In this document: positions 27,107 through 33,248 of the stretch, piece after piece
How positions within the stretch are numbered: the first letter of the stretch is position 1
Layout: each line of letters starts with the position of its first letter
Assembly (NCBI GenBank): GCA_903855945.1
Contig: CAIOAK010000144.1
Location: forward strand, 1 to 34,209
DNA from: an uncultured Anaeromyxobacter sp.
GTDB taxonomy: Bacteria > Myxococcota > Myxococcia > Myxococcales > Anaeromyxobacteraceae
Reading direction: 5' to 3'
DNA length: 34,209 bases
The notes under the pieces: model-generated
Databases searched by the model: none
What the model was told of the DNA's origin: nothing
The model's input: the letters and a program-made list of their open reading frames with translations, nothing else
Position numbers and translations under genes: made by a program

Positions 27107-27120
27107 TTTGACGCCGTAAA
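27107..27120. promoter_or_regulatory. Element palindrome copy 1 (TTTGACG-C-CGTAAA)
   Basis: Half-sites TTTGACG and CGTAAA about a central C, preceded by GAT. It lies in the control region between the xis-int and HTH genes. Confidence 0.7.
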
Positions 27121-27248
27121 GAGCCCCGACTCCGTTCCGTAGCCTGTTCACGGATGGTCTATGTCGCATCGGGCCCACACTTGATGGGTAAGGAGGAGCC
27201 TGAAATCTGTCAAGGCGCCACGGCCGGCTTCCTGGTCGAGGCTGAGAT

Positions 27249-27263
27249 TTTGACGGCGTCAAG
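27249..27263. promoter_or_regulatory. Element palindrome copy 2 (TTTGACG-G-CGTCAAG)
   Basis: Seven-base half-sites about a central G with one mismatch at the end. The same GATTTTGACG left flank as copy 1. Centre 142 bp from copy 1. Confidence 0.7.
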
Positions 27264-27428
27264 TCGGAGGGTCGCGGCGGTGCGTGGCAAGCCGCTCGAC
27301 CACTAACCCTGTTGCGAGCGGCCTACACCCTCAGTGATAGTCATTTGGGGCGTGAGGGCGGAATTCGTACTTTTAGCCCTTGCGGGATTGGCTCCTTTTT
27401 CTACTTTTACTTTCAGGAAAGGAGTTCC

Positions 27429-27650
27429 ATGAAGAATCACAGAGGAGAGATGACTGCACTGCGCCGCGCGATCTTTGATGCGAGGTTGACGCAGACAAAA
27501 CTGGCCGAGGACGCAGACGTGCCTCAGGGCGCGCTGTCGCTGGCTGCCACTGGACGCCTGCCGCTGGGGCGTACGACGGCATCGAGGATCCGGACCGCGC
27601 TGGCGGCACACGGCGTGCGGGTATCGATTGAAGACGCGAGGGGGCTCTAG
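27429..27650 (+). CDS. Small Cro/CI-type HTH DNA-binding protein
   Basis: 73 residues forming a compact lambda-repressor-like HTH domain: MTALRRAIFDARLTQTKLAE then DADVPQGALSLAATGRLPLG, where the second helix pair (QTKLAEDADVPQGALSLAA) is the recognition motif. ATG 27429 is chosen because AAAGGAG ends 4 nt upstream; an open frame from 27312 lacks a ribosome site and a recognisable N-terminus. Its TAG abuts the Prim-Pol ATG directly. It is the first gene of the replication operon, hence a likely autoregulator or copy-control protein, and one candidate to bind the element palindromes. Confidence 0.82.
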   Translation: MKNHRGEMTALRRAIFDARLTQTKLAEDADVPQGALSLAATGRLPLGRTTASRIRTALAAHGVRVSIEDARGL

Positions 27651-29108
27651 ATGGCCTGCGTCGAAGAGAAGGCACCGGGAAAGAGGGCCCAGCAGGCTGT
27701 TTGGCTGTACGAGCAGGGGCTCACCCCGATTCCGCTCTGGGGAGTAGCCAAGGAGTTCAACGGGAAGTTCTACTGCCGCTGCGAAAGGGGCTTCTGTGAC
27801 ACCCCGGGCAAGCACCCCATCCTGAAGGGCTGGACGGCGCCCGGCGGGCTCTCCCGCGCGGCCATCGAGGAAGCGTTCACCGTCCACCGGTATCCAAACA
27901 TCGGGTGCCTGACGGGGAGCAGCTCGCAGCGCTTCCCCGACGGAACATGGCTCATCATCATCGACATCGACATTGCCGATGGGAAGCCGGGCGTCGAGAG
28001 CCTGAGGGCGCTGGAGCAGGTCCTCGGGGTGTTGCCGCGGACCGTCACGGTCGTCACCGGGTCGGGCGGGACGCACCTCTACTTCCGGACGAACAAGAAG
28101 GTCAGGACCAGCGTCGGCAGGTTGGTTCAGGGCAGGGTTGTAGGCCTTGCCCCTGGAGTCGACACCAGAGGGGAGGGCGGCCAAGGCGTACTTCCACCCT
28201 CCCTCCACTTCTCTGGTGCGGGCTACGCCTGGGCCGCTGGGTGCTCCCCCGACCAAGTCGCCTTCGCCATGCTTCCTGATGCCTGGGAGGTGAAGCTGGT
28301 CGCACTGGGCGGGGACGAGCCGAAGGCGCCGCGAGCTGAGAAGACGACACATCGGATCTTTACGCCGTCAAACGGCGCCGACGTCCTGGAACAGATTCGA
28401 CTCCATCCGCTGACGGAGTGGGCGACCGAGAACCCAGACGAGCTGGGCCGTGAGCTGTGGCGTGCCTTCGCCACCAACATCGCGGCGTTGGTCGCCGAGG
28501 ACGAGGGCCTGGAGGACGAAGGCCGCGAGCTGTGCCACGAGATTTCGGAGGGCTACAGCCGCTACAGCCGACGGGAAACGGACCGCCTCTTCACCGGCGC
28601 CGTCGACAGCATGCGCAAGGGCTACGGGCCCACCACGTTCGAGCGGATGGTGCAGTACGGCGCCCCCCGCGACCTGTGCACGGGAGGGACAGCGCTTGTG
28701 GCGGCAGCTCGAAGGGCAGCTCGTGGCGGCCGCGTCGTCGATTCGAGCGCCGCGGGCTGGCTAGAGGGTGACGACTCCGCCGATGTCAGGGACGCGATGG
28801 TCGCGTACAGCGCGGCCAACGAGCCGACTGGCCCAGAAGCATGGCCCCTCCACGAGAGAGGCACCTGCCCGGTCTGCTGCGCGGCTTCGGGGAGCTTCTA
28901 CATGCACGTCGTCGAGGAAGACCCCGAGAAGCCGAGCACCTGGGAGTGCAACTCCCCCGAGCACGGCAAGCTCGCGCTGGCCTCCGGGAAGAGCATCGGC
29001 TGGCCAGACGACCGCGGAGCTTTCCACGGGTGGCAAATCCACATCGACGCCTTCAAGGCGGGGAAGGGGGTGAAGGCGTACCTGGTCGAGACCGGGTACC
29101 TGGCCTGA
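27651..29108 (+). CDS. Bifunctional primase-polymerase (Prim-Pol) protein
   Basis: 485 residues with the AEP-type Prim-Pol domain of plasmids and satellites in the first about 215. Zinc-associated CRCERGFCDTPGKHPIL (Cys42, 44, 49 and His55). Metal-binding DxD Asp105/Asp107 in LIIIDIDIADG. SGGTHLYF at 138-145. Third motif GVDTRGEGGQGVLPPS with Asp171 and Arg173. A helical middle (about 240-330) precedes a C-terminal CPVC...C...H cluster that may bind a second zinc. It should prime or copy the element's own DNA. ATG 27651 directly follows the HTH stop, with GAGGGGGCT as ribosome site. Copy 3 of the palindrome lies inside its coding region. Confidence 0.9.
   Translation: MACVEEKAPGKRAQQAVWLYEQGLTPIPLWGVAKEFNGKFYCRCERGFCDTPGKHPILKGWTAPGGLSRAAIEEAFTVHRYPNIGCLTGSSSQRFPDGTWLIIIDIDIADGKPGVESLRALEQVLGVLPRTVTVVTGSGGTHLYFRTNKKVRTSVGRLVQGRVVGLAPGVDTRGEGGQGVLPPSLHFSGAGYAWAAGCSPDQVAFAMLPDAWEVKLVALGGDEPKAPRAEKTTHRIFTPSNGADVLEQIRLHPLTEWATENPDELGRELWRAFATNIAALVAEDEGLEDEGRELCHEISEGYSRYSRRETDRLFTGAVDSMRKGYGPTTFERMVQYGAPRDLCTGGTALVAAARRAARGGRVVDSSAAGWLEGDDSADVRDAMVAYSAANEPTGPEAWPLHERGTCPVCCAASGSFYMHVVEEDPEKPSTWECNSPEHGKLALASGKSIGWPDDRGAFHGWQIHIDAFKAGKGVKAYLVETGYLA
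28359..28372. promoter_or_regulatory. Element palindrome copy 3, inside the Prim-Pol gene
   Basis: TTTACG-C-CGTCAAA, read in frame as F-T-P-S-N. It lies between the catalytic and helical regions of the protein, where sequence constraint on the protein is probably low. Confidence 0.65.
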
Positions 29109-29157
29109 GAGCAGGCCACCAAGAAGAACCGGCCCGTGAGTGGGACTCACGGACCGG
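29101..29157 (+). other. Two tandem hairpins between the Prim-Pol and helicase genes
   Basis: TGGCCT/AGGCCA (29101-29118, spanning the Prim-Pol stop) and a strong 13-bp stem CCGGCCCGTGAGT/ACTCACGGACCGG with one mismatch and a GGG loop (29129-29157). No U-run follows, so it is not a standard terminator. It sits in the 114-bp gap before the helicase start and could tune helicase expression, stabilise RNA ends, or be a DNA structure used in replication. Confidence 0.6.
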
Positions 29158-29222
29158 CGACTAGTTCGACGCGAAGTGAAGCAAGGGGCGAATACCCCCA
29201 GAAAGCACAGAAATAATAAGTC

Positions 29223-31067
29223 ATGAGTAACGAAATCGCACCAATCGAACCCGCAGTAATCACCAAGGAGGTGCTGACACCAGAGGCGCAGAACGAACCG
29301 ATGGCGGATAGCTCGTTCCAGTGGATGGTGGGGACGTTCAAGCAGAGCAAGCTGCTTGAGCAGTTGAAGACGAAGGGCCTGGCCGACGAGAAGGTGGTCG
29401 TGCTGATCGCCGGAGTCGTCGGGGACCTGGCCCGCAAGGACGAGAAGAGGGGGCTCTCCGGAGTGGTGGAAGACGGAGCGAGAGGAGCCTTCCTCGGACT
29501 GGTCCAGGGGGTGACGCCGTTTGACGCCGTGAAACTGGAGGAGATCTGGGCGCACAGGCCGGCCATTGTTCCAGTTCTCGGGAAGTGGCCTGGGGTCGAT
29601 GTCCGGGCCTTGGAGAAGGGCTGGAACGAGAAGGCCAGCCCGAGCGTCACCCTCAGGACGGAATGGGAGGTGCACCGGAAGGGCGTTGCGGCGGCGTTCG
29701 AGGGGGAGGAGGCCGTACGGAAGGCCAAGGCGGCCGGTGTCCTCCTGCTGCCGGACCTCTCGAGCAGGTTCTCGTCGATCTGCGAGACCCTGCGTAAGCC
29801 GACCGCGTGCGTGCCGCTGTTCGGCGGCCGGGCGCTCGTCTTCAACCAGCTCGTCTCGAAAGTTGAAGTCGACCGCAAGGCGATGGGCGACCGGACGGGG
29901 GAGGATCTCGTCAGCCAGATCCGCGAGCACGTGGAGACTCGCCTAGGAGTTCCCCGTGAAGAAGAGGGGCGCAAGTGGATCGAGCACATCAGTTGGCCCG
30001 TGGACGACACTTACAGAGCTGTCGTCCGTGTTGCGAAGGACGCTAGCTACCACCCGGTGCGCGCCCACCTGAACGGACTCAAGTGGGATGGCGTCAAGCG
30101 CCTCAATGACATCGCCCGCTTCGGGTTCGGACTCGACGACGCCCACCCGCTAGAGGTCAAGATGACGGGCTGGTGGTTCATTCAGGCTGTGGCCCGGATG
30201 ATGGAGCCAGGCGGCCAAGCCGACTACATGCTCGTACTGGTGGCTGATCAGGGAGAGGGAAAGTCGACGCGCATCCTGAACCTGTCTTTCGACCCGTCAT
30301 GGGTCACGGACGAGAAGGTAAGACCGGGCGACAAGGACAACTACCTCACGCTGCACATGAAGTGGATTTGTGAGTGGGGCGAGCTGGCAGGCCACGCCAA
30401 GCGGGAAGCGGAGGAAGTGAAGAACTTCCTTACGAAGCGCAGTGACAACTTCCGCAAACCCTATGACCGCGAGACCCTGGACCACCCGAGGGGGTTCGTC
30501 TTCATCGGTACGACGAACGACTGGGAGTTCCTGAAGAACGATCCGACCGGGTACAGGCGCTACTGGCCGGTCCGGGTGAAGGGCGAGGCCGGGATGGCGT
30601 GGATGATCGCCAACCGGGACCAGATATGGGCCGAGGCCATGGAGGCCTACCGCAAGGGGGAGCGACGCTGGCCGGATTCGGCTGAGTCGAGGGAGTTGGC
30701 GAAGTACCTCCAGAAGTACACGAAGGACATCCTCGCTCCCGGCGAAGACGACTGGGTGGTTCTCGCCGCCGAGGCCGCGTACCAAGCCAACAAGGGCGGC
30801 GCCGTACAGCGGGAGGATGTGATGGCGATGCTGAAGAAGAAGGAAGGCGAGGAGATGCTCCCCGAGGTTCGCGCGGAGTACAGGAAGACCATCCCGCTGA
30901 TCCTCAAGAAGGCCGGTTGGCGAACGACGGAAACCACTTTGGGCGGGGGGCGCAGGAAGGGCCTCGTTCCTCCCATGGCGCGGGCCGAGGAACTGCTTGC
31001 GCATCCAAAGGTTGAATCCGCCGGAAAATCAGCTTCTCCGGAAGAGACGATCACGGGCGGAGGCTAA
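29223..31067 (+). CDS. VapE-type superfamily 3/AAA+ replicative helicase
   Basis: 614 residues with the virulence-associated-E ATPase domain found in satellites such as SaPIs and P4-like elements. N-terminal part about 1-250 of unknown fold. Then YHPVRAHLNGLKWDGVKRL. Walker A QGEGKST at 343-349 and Walker B WICEWGE at 381-387. KNFLTKRSDNFRKPYDRE at 400-417. Sensor TTN at 430-432 and arginine finger region DPTGYRRYWPV (Arg445/446). C-terminal about 470-614 is charged and helical. ATG 29223 has only a weak AATAAG ribosome site, so expression may depend on the upstream hairpins. Copy 4 of the palindrome lies inside the gene. Confidence 0.9.
   Translation: MSNEIAPIEPAVITKEVLTPEAQNEPMADSSFQWMVGTFKQSKLLEQLKTKGLADEKVVVLIAGVVGDLARKDEKRGLSGVVEDGARGAFLGLVQGVTPFDAVKLEEIWAHRPAIVPVLGKWPGVDVRALEKGWNEKASPSVTLRTEWEVHRKGVAAAFEGEEAVRKAKAAGVLLLPDLSSRFSSICETLRKPTACVPLFGGRALVFNQLVSKVEVDRKAMGDRTGEDLVSQIREHVETRLGVPREEEGRKWIEHISWPVDDTYRAVVRVAKDASYHPVRAHLNGLKWDGVKRLNDIARFGFGLDDAHPLEVKMTGWWFIQAVARMMEPGGQADYMLVLVADQGEGKSTRILNLSFDPSWVTDEKVRPGDKDNYLTLHMKWICEWGELAGHAKREAEEVKNFLTKRSDNFRKPYDRETLDHPRGFVFIGTTNDWEFLKNDPTGYRRYWPVRVKGEAGMAWMIANRDQIWAEAMEAYRKGERRWPDSAESRELAKYLQKYTKDILAPGEDDWVVLAAEAAYQANKGGAVQREDVMAMLKKKEGEEMLPEVRAEYRKTIPLILKKAGWRTTETTLGGGRRKGLVPPMARAEELLAHPKVESAGKSASPEETITGGG
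29520..29534. promoter_or_regulatory. Element palindrome copy 4, inside the helicase gene
   Basis: TTTGACG-C-CGTGAAA with a further partial GTGACGCCGTT directly to the left (29511-29521). It encodes F-D-A-V-K in the N-terminal part of the protein. Confidence 0.65.
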
Positions 31068-31387
31068 CCACCTCAGTCAGGTGGATCCCACCTGGCTCCC
31101 ACCGCGCCAGGTGGGAGAAAAAGTATAGCAATAGCATGAGGTTAAGCCGCGGATGGGGTGGTTTTCCACCTCCCACCGCGGTTTTTCTTCTAAAGGGGCC
31201 CAGTAGCGGGGAATGCGCCGTGCGCTATGCCATCCAGTACATCACCCTTTCAATACTCCACTATTACCTATTCCTATACCTTTTAAGATCAATAGTAAGG
31301 TGGGTAGGTGGGAAGTAACGTAAGCCTTCGGCATTGCTGTTTGTTTCGTCCCACCTGATGAGGTGGGAGCCAGGTGGGTAGGTGGGA
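31068..31387. repeat. AGGTGGGA iteron cluster around an AT-rich core: candidate replication origin
   Basis: The word AGGTGGGA, or its core AGGTGG/CCACCT, occurs at least 11 times. In the left block: 31068-31073(-), 31079-31084(+), 31086-31093(-), 31097-31103(-, partial), 31109-31116(+), 31166-31171(-) and 31171-31177(-, partial). In the right block: 31298-31304(+), 31306-31313(+), 31349-31356(-), 31361-31368(+), 31372-31378(+) and 31380-31387(+). Between the blocks, 31235-31300 is strikingly AT-rich for this genome (CTATTACCTATTCCTATACC and following). Iterons flanking an AT-rich tract next to the helicase gene is the layout of satellite origins such as those of SaPIs; origin function is inferred. 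Confidence 0.65.
31147..31190 (+). terminator. Rho-independent terminator after the helicase gene
   Basis: CCGCGGATGGGGTGG (31147-31161) pairs across a TTTT loop with CCACCTCCCACCGCGG (31166-31181) apart from small bulges, and is followed by TTTTTCTTC. It probably ends the HTH/Prim-Pol/helicase transcript 80 bp past the helicase stop. Part of the stem is built from the same repeat words as the candidate origin. Confidence 0.75.
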
Positions 31388-31495
31388 GACCCCCGCATCC
31401 GCGCCATCCGAACGGCAATCGGCAGCGCCCCCAAAAATCGAAACTAAATGCACTCCGTGCCTTTGATCCAAGGGGCCTGCACCCTAGGATCATGC

Positions 31496-31684
31496 ATGAC
31501 ACTCTCGGTTACCGACAACCCCCAGCCCCGCGTGCGCGTATCTGCGCGAATCCCCTTCGCCCTCTTCGAGAAGCTCGAACAGCACCGGTTCGATCTGTCC
31601 CGCACGGAAGGCCGCCGTGTCTCGTCTAGGACGCTCCTGGAGACCGCCCTCGCGATGTTCCTTGAGGGGAGGGTGGCGCCGTGA
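31496..31684 (+). CDS. Ribbon-helix-helix-like small protein
   Basis: 62 residues: MTLSVTDNPQPRVRVSARIP, then an amphipathic helix FALFEKLEQHRF, a turn, and VSSRTLLETALAMFLEG. The beta strand (RVRVSARI) followed by two helices matches CopG/ParD-like RHH DNA-binding proteins, with an extended loop between the helices. ATG 31496 is chosen because AGGA lies 6 nt upstream; the in-frame ATG at 31448 lacks a ribosome site and would lie next to the repeat region. Its stop overlaps the next gene (GTGA). It could repress its operon or bind the neighbouring repeats. Confidence 0.68.
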   Translation: MTLSVTDNPQPRVRVSARIPFALFEKLEQHRFDLSRTEGRRVSSRTLLETALAMFLEGRVAP

Positions 31685-32199
31685 TTACCGCCCACTGCCC
31701 GACGTGTTTCACCTCCATCAACGTCCTCGATCCTGGTGAGTACTACGCCCTCTCCCCCGCTGAGCGCGAACTGATCGACCGGGATGAGCGCGACCATGCC
31801 GAGATCCACGGGGTCGTAGCCGCCGCCCTCGTCGAACTTGGCTTCACCACCCACGGACCCTGGGAGGCCGACGCCGAAGAGAACCAGGCGCGGGGGGACA
31901 TGCAGTCCCCGAACCGCGAGGTCCAGAACCAAGGTGTCCACATGTTCATCAGGGCCTTCTTCTACCGATCCATCTTGCGTGCCGCCGAACTGGGCTACTG
32001 GCGCCAACACCCTGACGAGGAGGCGTTCGGGAGGCTGCTGCTGCTCCGTACGTTCATCCCCAAGGACCTCGCCGACCGGGCACGCGTCGACATCGGTCCC
32101 CAGACCCACTTCATCGACCCGCGCACACAGCGCTGGGAGCCAGACAGCGTTCGCCCCATCGAGGATTGGGAGGGTGATCCAGAGGTCATCTCGCCGTGA
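31681..32199 (+). CDS. Hypothetical protein with N-terminal CxxC
   Basis: 172 residues that I do not recognise. It starts MITAHCPTCFTSINV (Cys6/Cys9, a possible half zinc site). An acidic helix (LSPAERELIDRDERDHAEIHG), an aromatic central helix (VHMFIRAFFYRSILRAAELGYW) and an acidic tail follow (PIEDWEGDPEVISP). GTG 31681 overlaps the RHH stop, and its own TGA overlaps the next GTG (both GTGA), so three proteins are translated in near-fixed ratio. The tightly coupled context suggests an element-specific complex, unknown. Confidence 0.72.
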   Translation: MITAHCPTCFTSINVLDPGEYYALSPAERELIDRDERDHAEIHGVVAAALVELGFTTHGPWEADAEENQARGDMQSPNREVQNQGVHMFIRAFFYRSILRAAELGYWRQHPDEEAFGRLLLLRTFIPKDLADRARVDIGPQTHFIDPRTQRWEPDSVRPIEDWEGDPEVISP

Positions 32200-32618
32200 C
32201 GCCCTCCGCGGACTTGGTCCAGAACATCCGGCAATACCCGAAGCCAGTTGCCCTCGCTCCGCTCGACACGCTCGCCCTCGACCGCCTCGTCTCGGGGGAT
32301 GCCGATCAGGCCATCCAACACGCCCGGAGCCTCGCCGAGGCCCTGACAGGCATCGACCGTGACGGCGTGCGTCTTCGTGTCCTGGCCAAGGCCCTGGCCG
32401 CTGAGCGTACGCTCCAGGCCCTCCTGGAGGCCCTCCTGGCTGAGCGCGTGCGCCGCGCCGATGTCCAGGGCGTCCGGACCCTGAACGAGGCGCTACGGGG
32501 TTGCGTGGCCCGCCTCGAGCGTCTGGCCATCGCTCACCGGTTGGACTCCCACTCCGGGTCCCGCCCCTCCGTCGTCCTCATCAACCACGCCGAGAACGTC
32601 CGGGTGGGGGCGGCGTAG
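32196..32618 (+). CDS. Hypothetical alpha-helical protein
   Basis: 140 residues, almost entirely predicted helix, with heptad-like Leu/Ala/Arg runs (LAKALAAERTLQALLEALLAERV; LNEALRGCVARLERLAIAHRL). It ends in a beta-like tail (RPSVVLINHAENVRVGAA). No family recognised; the tail VVLINHAENVRVG loosely resembles the last strand seen in some phage terminase small-subunit-like proteins, too weak to call. GTG 32196 overlaps the upstream stop. Confidence 0.7.
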   Translation: MTPSADLVQNIRQYPKPVALAPLDTLALDRLVSGDADQAIQHARSLAEALTGIDRDGVRLRVLAKALAAERTLQALLEALLAERVRRADVQGVRTLNEALRGCVARLERLAIAHRLDSHSGSRPSVVLINHAENVRVGAA

Positions 32619-32624
32619 CTCGCC

Positions 32625-32957
32625 ATGGCCGTGTATCGGGACACCGTCCCGCGCCTGACCATCGCCGACGTCCGAGGCCGCTACAAGCCGGCTGTCTTCA
32701 GCACCCTTGAGTCGGTGGCCGTCGAGGCCGGGGGGTTCCAGGCCGACATAAAGATCGTGAAGACGGCCCATCCAACGTGCATCGGCGGCTACCGTCGGGT
32801 GTTCGAGTGCCCTCACTGCGGCCGAGGTGCCCTGACAGTGGGGTGTGTGGATGGCCTGGGCTGGCGCTGCCCCGCACGCGACTGCGGCGGGTGGCGGGGT
32901 CGGAATAGAACTTCGCCGCCGAGCCAACGGGAAACCGCGCGACCTAACGCAGTGTAA
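32625..32957 (+). CDS. Small zinc-ribbon protein
   Basis: 110 residues. N-terminal about 50 residues of mixed structure, then a clear zinc ribbon ECPHCGRG (Cys62/Cys65) and RCPARDCGGW (Cys82/Cys87), with extra Cys52 and Cys74. The tail is basic and Ser/Pro/Arg-rich, as in nucleic-acid-binding proteins. ATG 32625 starts 6 bp after the previous stop with no strong ribosome site. It ends the four-gene operon that begins with the RHH protein. DNA or RNA binding is inferred from the ribbon and basic tail only. Confidence 0.7.
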   Translation: MAVYRDTVPRLTIADVRGRYKPAVFSTLESVAVEAGGFQADIKIVKTAHPTCIGGYRRVFECPHCGRGALTVGCVDGLGWRCPARDCGGWRGRNRTSPPSQRETARPNAV

Positions 32958-33005
32958 GGCTGCATTGCCAAGGTCGAAGGCCGTGGGCTCCCCTGGCCTG
33001 CCCGA

Positions 33006-33152
33006 TTTCACGGCGTCAAATCCCGCCGCCGTCCCCTCCAGCGGGTCCCAACTTTACGCCGTAAAAATGGGACGCCCCGCCCGACTCGCCCAACTTTACG
33101 CCGCCAAATCCCGCGCTCCCCTCCAGCGCGCCCCGGCTTTGGCGCCGTCAAA
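33006..33152. repeat. Array of four element palindromes spaced about 44 bp (copies 5-8)
   Basis: Copy 5 TTTCACG-G-CGTCAAA (33006-33020). Copy 6 TTTACG-C-CGTAAA, perfect (33053-33065). Copy 7 TTTACG-C-CGCCAAA (33095-33108). Copy 8 TTTGGCG-C-CGTCAAA (33138-33152). Centres are 46, 42 and 44 bp apart, near four helical turns. CCCAACTTTACGCCG is repeated exactly at 33047-33061 and 33089-33103. CCCCTCCAGCG recurs at about 33034 and 33117, showing a degenerate two-site repeat unit of about 85 bp. The array lies just upstream of the promoter of the acidic gene. Confidence 0.75.
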
Positions 33153-33213
33153 TCAGAACCCGCGCCCGCCGCCTGCCAGGCTTACTCCGAGCAAGAAGTC
33201 GGTTCCCCGCGCC

Positions 33214-33241
33214 TTGACAGATCGCGCGCCTTTTTTACCTT
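33214..33241 (+). promoter_or_regulatory. Promoter of the acidic-protein gene, probably leaderless
   Basis: Consensus TTGACA at 33214-33219, 16-nt spacer, TACCTT at 33236-33241. Transcription would start near 33248, at or next to the ATG (33249). No ribosome-binding site precedes that ATG, consistent with a leaderless mRNA. The four-site palindrome array ends 61 bp upstream. Confidence 0.55.
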
Positions 33242-33248
33242 CAACTCT

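Larger units (their letters stand above)
26723..27428. other. 706-bp regulatory region between xis-int and the HTH gene
   Basis: I see no convincing gene on either strand. It holds two copies of the element-wide palindrome (27107-27120 and 27249-27263). Two adjacent hairpins follow each other: GGGTTGG/CCAACCC at 27011-27028 and AGGGCC/GGCCCT at about 27034-27050. An 8-bp inverted repeat GCCGCTCG/CGAGCGGC lies at 27291-27322. TACTTTTA occurs twice, 34 bp apart (27368-27375 and 27402-27409), with a weak TTGCGG (27380) - 16 nt - TACTTT (27402) promoter for the HTH gene. The size and structure suit a lysogeny-type control region or a small RNA, neither proven. Confidence 0.5.
32958..33248. other. 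291-bp gene-free region carrying the palindrome array and a promoter
   Basis: No gene supported on either strand; an open frame across it is Pro/Ala/Ser-rich and reads through the repeats. Contains four palindromes (33006-33152), partial long direct repeats and the promoter for the acidic gene. Confidence 0.7.

Noticed and set aside
26723-27262. N-terminal extension of the excisionase frame up to 27262
   Set aside because: Pro/Ser/Arg-rich, no motif, no ribosome site, and it would cover both palindromes and the hairpins. GTG 26722 has a good ribosome site.
27312-27428. Upstream start for the Cro-type HTH gene
   Set aside because: No ribosome site and a Phe/Ser-rich N-terminus unlike HTH proteins; ATG 27429 has AAAGGAG.
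31086-31116. 11-bp perfect stem TCCCACCTGGC/GCCAGGTGGGA as a helicase terminator
   Set aside because: No U-run on either strand; it is made of the iteron words and is better listed with them. The real terminator is at 31147-31190.
31136-31318. 60-residue open frame in the AT-rich region
   Set aside because: Starts inside the repeat block, spans the terminator, has no ribosome site and reads hydrophobic only because of AT-rich DNA.
33102-33124. Possible attR (CAAATCCC...CTCC similar to the tRNA 3' arm)
   Set aside because: Only short scattered identity with 25195-25216, and it is explained by the repeat unit of the palindrome array.
33006-33152. CRISPR array
   Set aside because: Repeats are short palindromes with degenerate flanks and only four copies; spacers share sequence with each other, and no cas genes are present.
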